Shown here: positions 25,785 to 34,049 of the stretch, one piece after another
How positions within the stretch are numbered: the first letter of the stretch is position 1
Layout: each line of letters opens with the position of its first letter
DNA from: Nakamurella alba
GTDB taxonomy: Bacteria > Actinomycetota > Actinomycetes > Mycobacteriales > Nakamurellaceae
Assembly: GCF_009707545.1 (NCBI RefSeq)
Contig: NZ_WLYK01000001.1
Span: 62,001-126,000 of the forward strand
Direction: 5' to 3'
Length of the DNA: 64,000 nt
The notes under the pieces: generated by a model
Database searches by the model: none
Told to the model about the DNA's origin: nothing
What the model saw: only the letters and a program-made list of their open reading frames with translations
Translations under genes and position numbers: made by a program

Positions 25785-26864
25785 TCAGTGCGGGAGGACC
25801 CTCAGCTCCATCAGGCCGGTCAGGGCCTCCCGGAACACCGCCTCGGTGTCGCGGACCTCGGTGAAACCGGCCTGCTTCACCTTCACGGTGCTGACCAGGG
25901 CCGGGTCCGCGTGTCCGACCAGGTCGGCGCCGAAGGTGTAGTCCGCGTACTGATGGCTGGTGCCGAGCACTGCGTCGAGGGGCAAGGGGCGTAGACCGTG
26001 TCGGTGGACCACGCGGTCCCAGGTGTCGGCGTGCCGGGCGAAGAAGTCGGTCAGCCGTTGCCGCTTCGGCTCGGCGGCGGTGATGCCGAAGACCTCGGCG
26101 AAGGAAGGCCAGATCTCCGGCCAGGAAAACACCTCCCCGTTCGTCAGGTTGAAGTGCTCGCCGAAGGCACGCTGCTCGGCACGTGCCCAGACGACAGCGC
26201 GTGCGACCAGGCCGACGTCAACTGTATGCACCGGGGCGAAACGTCCACCCGGAAAGGAGAAATCCTCACCGGACTCCCGCGCGAGAGCCGCGAATGCGCC
26301 GATCACCGGAGGCGTGCAGTAGGCGACGCCGAAGGCCGGGCCGACAACCTGGACCGGTCGGAAGATCGTCCATTCCGATCCGTGACGGGCGCAGTATTCC
26401 CGGAGGAGGTCCTCTTGCAGCCAGTAGAAGTTCGGGTGCGGATCCCGTGGAGCCCGCTCCCGGGCGGGCAACGGGATGCGGTGAAGGTGGACGCCGTAGG
26501 CCTTGGTGCCCTGCATGGTGGTGATGTGCCGTGGCGGCCGATCGACCAGTCCCTCGAGGGTGTTCCGGAGCATGTCCAGATTGGTCTGCATCTGATCCGG
26601 GTCGGACCAACCGGGAACCAGACCAGGCTTTTCGAATGCAGCGGCGTAGACGACGGCATCAAACGGACCGGTTGCGCGCAGAGCATCGGCGGTGGCGGTC
26701 GCGTCCAGCAGATCGAGTGGCAGATGCCGCAGCCGATCCTGGAGCGGTACCCCAGGTGGGCGACGGGACACCGCCGTCACGGCCGCTCCGGTCGTCAAGT
26801 ACTCGCGGACCACGGCCGTCCCCACCAACCCACTCGCGCCGACGACCAGGACAGAAGTTTCCAC
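25785..26864 (-). CDS. PRISE-like short-chain dehydrogenase/reductase (5-beta-reductase/iridoid synthase type)
   Basis: 359 residues, atypical extended SDR. NAD(P)-binding GASGLVG at 9-15, then TMQGTKAYGVHLH (K121) and NFYWLQEDLL (Y147), the block that replaces the classical YxxxK. This arrangement (K in GTK, Y in NFYY/NFYW followed by ED) is the signature of the progesterone 5-beta-reductase/iridoid synthase enzymes, which reduce the C=C bond of enones and enals. The GTG start at 26864 follows GAGG; the longer frame upstream is not supported. Divergent from the VOC-P450 pair, sharing a 91-base promoter region. Predicted role: 1,4-reduction of an enone on a terpenoid or steroid-like substrate. 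Confidence 0.82.
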   Translation of the reverse strand: METSVLVVGASGLVGTAVVREYLTTGAAVTAVSRRPPGVPLQDRLRHLPLDLLDATATADALRATGPFDAVVYAAAFEKPGLVPGWSDPDQMQTNLDMLRNTLEGLVDRPPRHITTMQGTKAYGVHLHRIPLPARERAPRDPHPNFYWLQEDLLREYCARHGSEWTIFRPVQVVGPAFGVAYCTPPVIGAFAALARESGEDFSFPGGRFAPVHTVDVGLVARAVVWARAEQRAFGEHFNLTNGEVFSWPEIWPSFAEVFGITAAEPKRQRLTDFFARHADTWDRVVHRHGLRPLPLDAVLGTSHQYADYTFGADLVGHADPALVSTVKVKQAGFTEVRDTEAVFREALTGLMELRVLPH

Positions 26865-26899
26865 ATTGACCGCCTCGACGTCGGGGAGCCTGGTGCTGG

Positions 26900-26913
26900 T
26901 AGTTAACAACGTA
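26900..26913 (+). promoter_or_regulatory. candidate MarR site (TAGTTAACAACGTA)
   Basis: GTTAAC core at 26902-26907 between the divergent PRISE-like and VOC/P450 genes. It shares AGTTNAC with the site upstream of the MarR gene but not the following CC, so the match is partial. Confidence 0.4.
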
Positions 26914-26955
26914 TAGCATCTGCGGTGTAGCGAAACCTCAACGAGGAGTGCGGAC

Positions 26956-27489
26956 GTGAGCGTGCCACCGTTTCTGAAGCTGTACCACACCGGGATCATC
27001 GTCGACAGCCTCGACGATGCCATGGAGTCCTGGGGGCGGACTCTCGGGCTGGACTGGGCTCCGCCGCTCTCCTCCACGGTGCCGCTGCTCTGCCCGGACG
27101 GGGTGGTCGGGCGGGAGGTCCGGTTCACCTACTCGCTGCAGGGCCCGCACCACATCGAGCTGCTGGAGCAGATCGACCCCTCGCCGTACCTGAACGTGAC
27201 CGGCGGCCGGCATGTGCACCACCTCGGCTACTTCACGGACGATCTGCCCGGCGCTGCGGCACACCTCTCCGAGCAGGGCTTCCGGATGGAGCTGTCCGGC
27301 GTCGCCGACGACGGTGGGGTGGCACGGGCCAGCTTCCACTACAGCGAGCTCTCGCCCGGGATGTGGATCGAGCTCGTCTCCCACGAGATCGCGGCCGAGA
27401 TCGGTGACTGGATCAGGATCGCCGCGGAGGAGCGTGGCATCGAGTACGTCTCGCCGTTCGACCTGCCGGCCCGCCAGGAGCAGCCGTGA
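26956..27489 (+). CDS. VOC (glyoxalase/bleomycin resistance) superfamily protein
   Basis: 177 residues. A methylmalonyl-CoA-epimerase/glyoxalase_4-like fold: KLYHTGIIVDSLDDAMESW with the first metal His, HHIELLEQ, HVHHLGYFTDDL with the second, and WIELVSHE with the last Glu. Two beta-alpha-beta modules are present and metal-binding residues look complete. Could be an epimerase, isomerase or a lyase on a CoA or enone substrate. GTG start with GAGGAG 9 bases upstream. Overlaps the P450 gene by GTGA, so the two are co-translated. Confidence 0.83.
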   Translation: MSVPPFLKLYHTGIIVDSLDDAMESWGRTLGLDWAPPLSSTVPLLCPDGVVGREVRFTYSLQGPHHIELLEQIDPSPYLNVTGGRHVHHLGYFTDDLPGAAAHLSEQGFRMELSGVADDGGVARASFHYSELSPGMWIELVSHEIAAEIGDWIRIAAEERGIEYVSPFDLPARQEQP

Positions 27490-28760
27490 ACGTTGCCGAA
27501 CTGCCGCTGGCCGACCGGGTACGCAAGCTGTTCCAGGGTGACGCCGACATCCTGGCGGATCCCTTCCCGACATGGAACGAGCTGCGTCGGGAACATCCGG
27601 TGCTGCGACTCGACGACACCGTCGTCCTCAGCACGCACGCCGACGTGAAGGAGCTGTTGGGGGACAACAATGTGCTCTACAGCCGCGCAGCGACGAAACA
27701 CTCCGATCGCTACGAGCGCGCACGGCAGGACTTCAGCGCGCGCGGCCGGGAGGCCTTCGACTCGGTGCTCGACCAGGAGTTCCTGCAGCTGGTCCGGCTG
27801 GACCCGCCGGAGCACCCCCGGCTGAAGAAGATCGTCCAGCCACCCTTCGCGGTCCGGACCCTGAAGACGGAGATGGAGAGCAGAGTGCGGCAGCGGGTGA
27901 CCGAGGGGCTCGATGAGCTCGATGCCGCAGCCGGCTCCGTCGACTTCAAGCGGTTCGCATTCTCCTTGCCGTTGATCGTGCTCGGCGACCTGCTCGGTAT
28001 CCCGTTCACGGATCTCGACCAGATCCACTCGTGGGCCAAACGCATCGCGGAGAACAAGTTCAACGCCGACAGCGAGGATGCCGCGGTCGAGGCCGAGCGG
28101 GCCTACGACGGCCTGCTCGGATACATCGACGAACTGCTGATCGCGCAGGAGCAGGGCGACCGCCGCACGGGCATCATCGAGGCCCTGCTCGGGGCGGAGG
28201 CCGCCGGCACCATCGATCGGGCCGGCAGTCGCGCCATGGTCGCACTGATGATCTTCGCCGGTCACGAGACCACCAGCAATCTGCTCAGCATCGGGATGCT
28301 CAGTCTGCTGCGGCAGCGGGATCAGTGGGAGACACTGGTCGCGGAGCCCGATCTCGCCGCTGCCGCGGTCGAGGAACTGACACGGTTCGTCACCCCAGCG
28401 CACTTCCTCCCGTATGTCGCTGCACAGGACCGCATGTTGGGCGGTGTGCAGATCTGTGCCGGTGACTCGGTGATCGGTGTGCTCGCAGCGGCCAACCGTG
28501 ATCCGGGTGTGTTCAACGCCCCGGACGTCCTCGACATCCGACGTCGGGAGAGCCGTCTGCACGTGGGATTCGGCATGGGGCCGCATTCCTGTCTGGGGGC
28601 AGGACTGGCGAGGATGGAAGCGGTCACGTTGTTCCGCCAGATGGCGGAGCGGTTCCCCGGGGTCTCGCTGGACCCGGACCAGTCCATGATCTGGGGAGGC
28701 CGTTCCCTGCGGACACCAGGGTCGATGCTCCTGCGACTACGGCCCGCACAGGACGCCTGA
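27486..28760 (+). CDS. cytochrome P450
   Basis: 424 residues, soluble bacterial class I P450. I-helix AGHETT (258-263), K-helix E297-LT-R300, heme-binding loop GFGMGPHSCLG with the axial thiolate C369. No membrane anchor. Bacterial P450s of this type hydroxylate terpenes, steroids or fatty acids and need a ferredoxin and reductase; no ferredoxin gene adjoins, but a reductase with its own 2Fe-2S domain is encoded 600 bases away on the other strand (29367-30848) and is the natural partner candidate. GTG start in a GTGA overlap with the VOC gene. Confidence 0.95.
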   Translation: MNVAELPLADRVRKLFQGDADILADPFPTWNELRREHPVLRLDDTVVLSTHADVKELLGDNNVLYSRAATKHSDRYERARQDFSARGREAFDSVLDQEFLQLVRLDPPEHPRLKKIVQPPFAVRTLKTEMESRVRQRVTEGLDELDAAAGSVDFKRFAFSLPLIVLGDLLGIPFTDLDQIHSWAKRIAENKFNADSEDAAVEAERAYDGLLGYIDELLIAQEQGDRRTGIIEALLGAEAAGTIDRAGSRAMVALMIFAGHETTSNLLSIGMLSLLRQRDQWETLVAEPDLAAAAVEELTRFVTPAHFLPYVAAQDRMLGGVQICAGDSVIGVLAAANRDPGVFNAPDVLDIRRRESRLHVGFGMGPHSCLGAGLARMEAVTLFRQMAERFPGVSLDPDQSMIWGGRSLRTPGSMLLRLRPAQDA

Positions 28761-28818
28761 CGATCGGGACCGGCTCCCGTCACACGCCCCGGTTCCGTCC
28801 GGCAGGGCGCCCCGGGAA

Positions 28819-29283
28819 TCAGGAGTCGAAGCCGGTCAACCGCTCGAGGGCCGGAAGTGCGCTCAGCAGCAGTCCGATGTCGTCGGCGTCCAGCTTCTCC
28901 AGGTGCTTCGTCAACCAGATCTCGCGCTTGTGCAACAGGCTGACCCGCGTCCGCTCGCCCTTGGTCGACAGCTCGATCTCCTGCACCCGTCGATCGGTCG
29001 GGACTGCGGTCCTGATGATCATGCCGAGTTCCTCGAGGCGGGCCAGGGACCTGGTGACCGCAGGAGGTGTGATGCCCTCTGCCTCCGCCAGCTGCTTGGC
29101 CGTGACGGGCTCGTTCCGATGGATGGCGAAGATGAGCGCGATCAGCGCGTAGGGTAGATCCTCGTCGTTCTGCTGGCGCAGCATGCGTCCCAACCGACCC
29201 AGGACCATCCGCAGCCGGACCAGGTCGGACTGGGTGAGACCGGAGGTGGATTCGTCCTCGGGAGCTTTTCGGGATTTCGCCAT
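28819..29283 (-). CDS. MarR family transcriptional regulator
   Basis: 154 residues. Winged helix: LPYALIALIFAIHRNEPVTAKQLAEAEGITPPAVTRSLARLEELGMIIR, wing VPTDRRVQEIELSTKGE, C-terminal dimer helices. The N-terminus (MAKSRKAPEDEST) is charged and flexible. ATG at 29283 is chosen because AGGAAAG lies about 6 bases upstream; the frame is open to 29352. The promoter region carries ACAGTTTACCTGGT, similar to sites in front of the Liv, CoA-transferase, ligase and binding-protein genes, so it is probably an autoregulator and master regulator of the island. The ligand could be a CoA thioester or aromatic/terpenoid acid; not determinable. Confidence 0.88.
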   Translation of the reverse strand: MAKSRKAPEDESTSGLTQSDLVRLRMVLGRLGRMLRQQNDEDLPYALIALIFAIHRNEPVTAKQLAEAEGITPPAVTRSLARLEELGMIIRTAVPTDRRVQEIELSTKGERTRVSLLHKREIWLTKHLEKLDADDIGLLLSALPALERLTGFDS

Positions 29284-29312
29284 GTCGCTTTCCTGGATGA
29301 GTGCAGTTCGCG

Positions 29313-29326
29313 ACAGTTTACCTGGT
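29313..29326 (+). promoter_or_regulatory. candidate MarR autoregulatory site (ACAGTTTACCTGGT)
   Basis: Lies 30-43 bases upstream of the MarR start codon. It matches the minus-strand reading of the site at 33047-33060 (ACAGTTAACCTAGT) at 12 of 14 positions, which is the strongest pairwise match among the sites. Confidence 0.5.
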
Positions 29327-29366
29327 GATGTTCCCGAAACGCCCGCTGGCACGGCGGATCTGGTCC

Positions 29367-30848
29367 TCAGATGTCGAGCCTGAGCCGGCAGCCACCGACC
29401 GAGCGGGACACGCAGATGAACATGGTGTTCCCCTGCACGCGCTCCTCGTCCGTGAGAATGGAGTCCCGGTGATCGGGTGTGCCCTCCAGCACCGGCGTTT
29501 CACAGGTGCCACACGTGCCTTCGGCGCAGGAACTGATCACCGGGATGTCGTGCTCCTCGGCGATCTCCAGGATCGTGCGACCGACCGGAACAGTTGCAGT
29601 GACAGCGCTGTCGACGAACTCGACCTCGAACTCCACGTCTCCCGAGTCGTCGAACTCCCGTGGGACGAAGCGTTCGGTGTGCAGTGTGCCGGCCGGCCAG
29701 TGGGCCGTGGCACCTTCCAGGGCCACCAACATGGATTCCGGACCGCAGGCGTACACAACGGTGTCGGGCCGGGGGGCCCGGAAGAATTCGATCAGATCGA
29801 CCCGCGGCGAGTCGGCCGTCGCGATGACGCTGGCCCGACAGCCGTAGCCCGCAAGGTGGTCCAGGAACGCCATGTGCGATCGGTTCCTCCCGGAGTAGAC
29901 GAGTGACCACTCGGCGCCGCTCCGCTCGGCCGCCTCGATCATCGGGACGAGCGGGGTGATCCCGATACCGCCGGCGACGAAGAGGTACCGGGGGGAGTCG
30001 ACGAGCGGGAAGTTGTTGCGGGGCAGCGACACCTCCACCGTGGTGCCGATCTCGATCTCGTGGAGGCGGCCGGACACGGCGCCTTCGCGCAGGACGGTGA
30101 TGCGCCAGGTCTCCCGGTCCGGGGTGATCGACGACAGGGAGTACTGCCGCACCAGATCGTCGCCGACATGCACGTCGATGTGCGATCCCGGCGACCATCC
30201 CGGCAACGGTGTGCCGTCGGGCGTGCGGAACGACAGGGACACCACGCCCTCGGACTCCTGCACCCTCTCCTGCACCACCAGGCGCAGGACGATCGCCGGG
30301 TCCGGAGTGGACCGGGCGGTGGCCGGAGCGGTCCGATCCGCCGGTGGTGCGTCGGTGACGGGGAAGGAAAACATGACCGGGTCCATCGATTCTCCAGGGA
30401 AGTACTGGCTGTTGAAGAGGGTGGTGCCCTGGTGGCTGAGGGTCGCAGGCGCGGTCCGGGATGCCGGTGATGCGGTCTCCGTCGGGCGCTCGACGAGATC
30501 CAGTTCCACAACGGGGATCCGGTGACCGGGATCCCGGTCCGGGTCGGCGACTGTCAGGGCCACCGAGGTCTCCCCGAACTCCAGCCATGGTTCGTCGAGG
30601 ACCACCGACATGGCTCCGAAGTGACCTTCGACCCGGGCGACGCCACCGTAACGGACGACTCCGGTGCGGGTGACCGGGTCGTAGCCGGCGGCCGACACCA
30701 AGGGGAACCGGACCGACTGGTCCGACATCCACTCCGCGCCCCCGTCGGCGGCGAACACTCCGTCGTCGAGCACGTTGACATAGCGGACGAAACTGCGTTT
30801 GATGCCCCAGACGAGGCTGTCGGGTGGCTGCGCTGTCGGTGCATTCAA
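29367..30848 (-). CDS. HtaA-domain/FMN/NAD/2Fe-2S reductase fusion (phthalate dioxygenase reductase type)
   Basis: 493 residues. Residues 1-165 look like an HtaA heme-binding domain: LVWGIKRSFVRYV with Y23, VEGHFGA with H76, and LFNSQYFPGESMDP with Y149, the Tyr/His/Tyr positions used by corynebacterial HtaA to hold heme. A Pro/Ala/Thr linker (166-183) leads to a phthalate-dioxygenase-reductase module: FMN motif RQYSL (234-238), NAD motif GGIGITP (293-299), ACGPESM, and a C-terminal plant-type 2Fe-2S ferredoxin with C441, C446, C449 and C479. Start is a TTG preceded by AAAGGA. Probably feeds electrons to a neighbouring P450. The role of the heme domain is unknown. Confidence 0.85.
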   Translation of the reverse strand: MNAPTAQPPDSLVWGIKRSFVRYVNVLDDGVFAADGGAEWMSDQSVRFPLVSAAGYDPVTRTGVVRYGGVARVEGHFGAMSVVLDEPWLEFGETSVALTVADPDRDPGHRIPVVELDLVERPTETASPASRTAPATLSHQGTTLFNSQYFPGESMDPVMFSFPVTDAPPADRTAPATARSTPDPAIVLRLVVQERVQESEGVVSLSFRTPDGTPLPGWSPGSHIDVHVGDDLVRQYSLSSITPDRETWRITVLREGAVSGRLHEIEIGTTVEVSLPRNNFPLVDSPRYLFVAGGIGITPLVPMIEAAERSGAEWSLVYSGRNRSHMAFLDHLAGYGCRASVIATADSPRVDLIEFFRAPRPDTVVYACGPESMLVALEGATAHWPAGTLHTERFVPREFDDSGDVEFEVEFVDSAVTATVPVGRTILEIAEEHDIPVISSCAEGTCGTCETPVLEGTPDHRDSILTDEERVQGNTMFICVSRSVGGCRLRLDI

Positions 30849-30914
30849 CCTCGGTTCCTTTCGACGGCGGTGGTGCAGGATCGCGCCCCGGAGAAGGTCC
30901 GGTGCTGGCCCGGG

Positions 30915-31802
30915 TCAGCGGTCTGCGGCAAGTGAGAGTGTGGTTCGGGTACCGGGTGTCGACGAGCGCAGGGCGCGGCCCGCCTCGCGCAGCGGGACGT
31001 CGACGGCCGGCGGCAGGGACAATGATCCGGTGGCCACCAGATCCACGACCTCGGCCAGGTGCCCGCCGTCCTCCGCCACCCGGACCGTCGTGGTGAACAC
31101 CTCTTCGGCGAGGCCGGTACGGGGAGCGCCCGGCACCACCGAGATGTACCGGCCGTGGTTCCGGACCGCCGCCCCGACGTCGACTCCGGCGGCGTCGACG
31201 ACGGCATCGACGGATCCCGGCTGCAGCGCTTCGATACCGGCCACCCCGAGCCCCAGCTGCGAGACGATCCCGGGCGGCGACGCCGGATCGCGGACCACGG
31301 CCAGCGGGCTGATGCCCCGAATCAACAGCATCTGCACGACGAGCGACCCGACCCCGCCGCCCGCGCCGGTCACGGCCACCCGTTCACCGGGCCTGCCGGC
31401 CAGGTCGAGGACGGCCTGGCGGGCGGTCAGGCCGATCAACGGGAGATGGGCGAACGCCGCTGGCGGGGCATCGGGGACCGGGGTCAACGAACGAGCAGGC
31501 AACGCAACCAGTTCCGCCCAGGTCCCGCGGCCGGTGCTCGCCATCGCGGACATCCCGGCAACACGTTGACCCACCGCGAAGCCGTCACCGTCGACGACAC
31601 GACCCACCAGGTCCCAGCCGAGCACCCAGGGCCCCTCGCCGATCCGCGGCCGGATGAGCCCGCTGTGGATCTTCCGGTCTGCGGGATTCACCGAGGAGGC
31701 CTCGAACCGGACGAGGACCTCGCCCGGCGCCGGTACCGGATCGGCGGTCTGCGTCACGTGCAGTTCCCCGCCGGGTGTCGCTGTGGTCGTCACTGCCAAC
31801 AT
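30915..31802 (-). CDS. MDR-family NADPH:quinone/enone oxidoreductase
   Basis: 295 residues, medium-chain dehydrogenase of the quinone oxidoreductase type. ASSVNPADRKIHSG at 35-48 and GWDLVGRVV replace the zinc-ligand motifs (no GHE), so it is zinc-free; NADPH fold GAGGGVGS. Such enzymes reduce enones, enoyl-CoAs or quinones. Short at the C-terminus but complete. The ATG shares one base with the TGA of the upstream CoA transferase (TGATG), so they are translationally coupled. Second gene of the leftward operon 32995 to 28819. Confidence 0.83.
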   Translation of the reverse strand: MLAVTTTATPGGELHVTQTADPVPAPGEVLVRFEASSVNPADRKIHSGLIRPRIGEGPWVLGWDLVGRVVDGDGFAVGQRVAGMSAMASTGRGTWAELVALPARSLTPVPDAPPAAFAHLPLIGLTARQAVLDLAGRPGERVAVTGAGGGVGSLVVQMLLIRGISPLAVVRDPASPPGIVSQLGLGVAGIEALQPGSVDAVVDAAGVDVGAAVRNHGRYISVVPGAPRTGLAEEVFTTTVRVAEDGGHLAEVVDLVATGSLSLPPAVDVPLREAGRALRSSTPGTRTTLSLAADR

Positions 31803-32995
31803 CAGGCCACTCCCTGTTCCGCTGGGGCCGCGCCTCGTGCAACCCATTCCTCCGCCACCACGGCGGCGTGCGCAGGTTCTGGTCGGGGCCGGAGCGGCAC
31901 CCTCCACGGTGCCCGGACCGCGGCGCCCGGGACCGGGTACCGTCCGACGCCGGGATGTTCCACCTCGGTGAAGATCTCGCTCCGCGCGACCAATCCGTGC
32001 GGTGAGGTCGCCATGTCATTCGCAGTGCGGTAGACGCCCCACGGCAGCCCTGCGGCATCGAGCTTGCCGGCCACCTCGTCCAGGCCACGGGTCGAGAACC
32101 ACGGGGAGAGCATGCGTGTCACGTCGGAGCGGAGCCGGTATCGCACTCCTTCGTCGGCCAACGAGGCGCCCGCGGCCGCTTCCAGCCGGGCGGCTGTCTG
32201 CTCGCAGCCGGTCACCGCCAACAGGTTCCGCCAGTGCCTGCTGGTCAGTGCCACCAGCATGATGCGGCTTCCATCGCCGAGTGGGAAGTCCTGGCCGTAA
32301 CTGCCGTAGATGGAGTTGCCGTCCCGCTGGCGCCGGGTGCCGTTCGCCGCCGCGTCGGCGACGTACCCGAGGTGGGCCATCGTGGAGGCCGCGACATCGG
32401 TCAGGCTCAGCTGCAACAGCGCACCCCCGCCCGACCGCTCGCGGCGGCGGACCGCGGCCAGCAACGATGTCGCAGCCTGTAATCCGGCCAGCAGGTCCCA
32501 CGACGGCAGCACGCTGTTCACCGGTCCCTGCCAGGCGGATGGTCCGGTCAGCTCCGGCAGACCTGTCTCGCAGTTCACCGTGTAGTCCACCGCGGTCGTG
32601 CCGTCCGACCGGCCCTCGAGCCGCACCATGATCAGGTCGTCACGGACCGACCGGAGCGACTCGTACGACAGCCATCCGCGTCCCACCGCATTGGTCACCA
32701 CGATGCCATGGCCCGGACCCGGTGCGCCCAACAGCCGCCGGACCGTGTCGCGACCATCCTCGGAGGCGAGATCAAGTGTGGTGCAGCGCTTCTGCTTATT
32801 CAGGCCGGCCCAGTACAGACTGGAACCATCCCCGCCGAGAGGGTGGCGTCCGGCGTCCGGCGCGCCGCCCACCGGATCGATGCGGAGCACGTCGGCGCCG
32901 AGTTGCCCGAGGGTGAGCGTGCAGGACGGGCCGGCGACGAAGCTGGACAGGTCCAGGATGTGCAGGTCCGACAGTGGGCCGTCGTTGTCGCTCAC
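31802..32995 (-). CDS. CaiB/BaiF (class III) CoA transferase
   Basis: 397 residues. N-terminal ILDLSSFVAGPSCTLTLGQLGADVLRID, LNKQKRCTTLDL, and VDYTVNCETGLPELTG with D137 at the catalytic aspartate position (normally in YDxxxQAxxG, here DYTVNCETG). The divergence around the Asp suggests a subfamily with an unusual acyl donor or an acyl-CoA racemase. GTG start with GAGGAG 6 bases upstream. First gene of the leftward operon that also encodes the enone reductase, the HtaA-reductase fusion and MarR. Divergent from the Liv importer, sharing a 183-base region with a MarR-type site. Confidence 0.86.
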   Translation of the reverse strand: MSDNDGPLSDLHILDLSSFVAGPSCTLTLGQLGADVLRIDPVGGAPDAGRHPLGGDGSSLYWAGLNKQKRCTTLDLASEDGRDTVRRLLGAPGPGHGIVVTNAVGRGWLSYESLRSVRDDLIMVRLEGRSDGTTAVDYTVNCETGLPELTGPSAWQGPVNSVLPSWDLLAGLQAATSLLAAVRRRERSGGGALLQLSLTDVAASTMAHLGYVADAAANGTRRQRDGNSIYGSYGQDFPLGDGSRIMLVALTSRHWRNLLAVTGCEQTAARLEAAAGASLADEGVRYRLRSDVTRMLSPWFSTRGLDEVAGKLDAAGLPWGVYRTANDMATSPHGLVARSEIFTEVEHPGVGRYPVPGAAVRAPWRVPLRPRPEPAHAAVVAEEWVARGAAPAEQGVA

Positions 32996-33046
32996 GGATC
33001 TCCTCGGGAATTGGTGCTTGCATCTGGCTCCGGGGCCGTTCGTATA

Positions 33047-33060
33047 CTAGGTTAACTGTA
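33047..33060 (-). promoter_or_regulatory. candidate MarR site (ACAGTTAACCTAGT)
   Basis: Minus-strand reading of the 14 bases containing GTTAAC at 33051-33056, between the divergent CoA-transferase and livH-like genes. Nearly identical to the site upstream of the MarR gene. Confidence 0.5.
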
Positions 33061-33178
33061 CTGCCGGTCACAGTCCAGGCCCACCACCGCCGCCGAAGAG
33101 CGTGTGAGCTCCGGGGTAGCCGCCCCGACCGGGACATCGACGGCAGCTCGACGTGTACTGACAAGGAAGTGAGTACGG

Positions 33179-34045
33179 ATGATCGGCTTTGTCATCGCCG
33201 CTCTGTCCATGGCAGCGGTCCTGGTCCCTCTGGTCGCATCGGTCAGCCTGGTGTTCCGCGTCAGCGGTGTGGTCAATTTCGGTGCCGGGTACGTCGCCGT
33301 CTTCGCATCGGCCGCCTGCGCCTCCTGGTCCGCCGATCTGGGCGGCGCGGTCGGGGTGGTCGCCACGCTCGTGTCCGGCGCCCTGATCGGTGCAGTCACC
33401 TATGTGGTGGCCATCGTGCCCGCTCAACGGCGCGGGGTATCGGCCATCGGGCTCACCCTGGCCTCACTGGGTGTGGGGCTGCTGCTGAACTTCGCCACCC
33501 GACAGATCTTCGGTGGCGACCCCACTGTCGTGCAGCCATGGCTCTCCGGCGCCGTGACCATCGGCAGCTACCAGACGGCCGCACAGCGGTTGCTCGTCAT
33601 CGGCCTGGCGGTCGTGCTGCTGGTACTGCTCTGGTTCGTCTTCGACCGCACCTTGATGGGCCGGACGTTGACCGCCGTTGCGCACGACCGGGAACTGGCG
33701 GCCATGTACGGGGTCAGGGCCAACCGGTTCGAGCTGATCGCCTGGACCAGTTCGGGAGTCTGCCTGGTCATCGGCGGCCTCTTCCAGGCGACGTTGGCGA
33801 GCGTCTCGGTGGAAGTAGCACCGACGCTGTTGGTGCTGTCCCTGGTCGGAGCAGTGATCGGCGGTCTCGACAACATCTTCACCGCGGTCGGCGGCGCGCT
33901 GGTGGCCGGCCTCGCCGTCTCGGCGACGGACCAGTTCGTCGCGCCCGGCTACCAACTGACGGCACTGTTCGTCGTACTGAGCATCGTGCTCCTGGTGCGA
34001 CCGCACGGACTTTTCGCCTTCCGGGGCGCTTCGGAACGGGTGTGA
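33179..34045 (+). CDS. branched-chain-type ABC transporter permease (LivH type)
   Basis: 288 residues, eight or so membrane helices. Hallmarks: VFRVSGVVNFGAGYVA near the N-terminus (LivH motif for loop after helix 1), GLTLASLGVGLLLNFA, and the coupling region RTLTAVAHDRELAAMYGVRANRFELIAW, then IGGLDNIFTAVGGALVAGL. Imports substrates delivered by a family 4 binding protein; in catabolic clusters LivFGHMK-type systems carry aromatic or aliphatic acids and steroid acids rather than amino acids. AGGAAGTGAG precedes the ATG. First gene of a rightward operon with the fused LivMG and LivF genes. Confidence 0.92.
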   Translation: MIGFVIAALSMAAVLVPLVASVSLVFRVSGVVNFGAGYVAVFASAACASWSADLGGAVGVVATLVSGALIGAVTYVVAIVPAQRRGVSAIGLTLASLGVGLLLNFATRQIFGGDPTVVQPWLSGAVTIGSYQTAAQRLLVIGLAVVLLVLLWFVFDRTLMGRTLTAVAHDRELAAMYGVRANRFELIAWTSSGVCLVIGGLFQATLASVSVEVAPTLLVLSLVGAVIGGLDNIFTAVGGALVAGLAVSATDQFVAPGYQLTALFVVLSIVLLVRPHGLFAFRGASERV

Positions 34046-34049
34046 GGGC

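Noticed and set aside
28761-28818. GGGA...TCCC hairpin between the P450 and MarR genes as terminator
   Set aside because: Stem is only four bases and there is no T-run; too weak to call.
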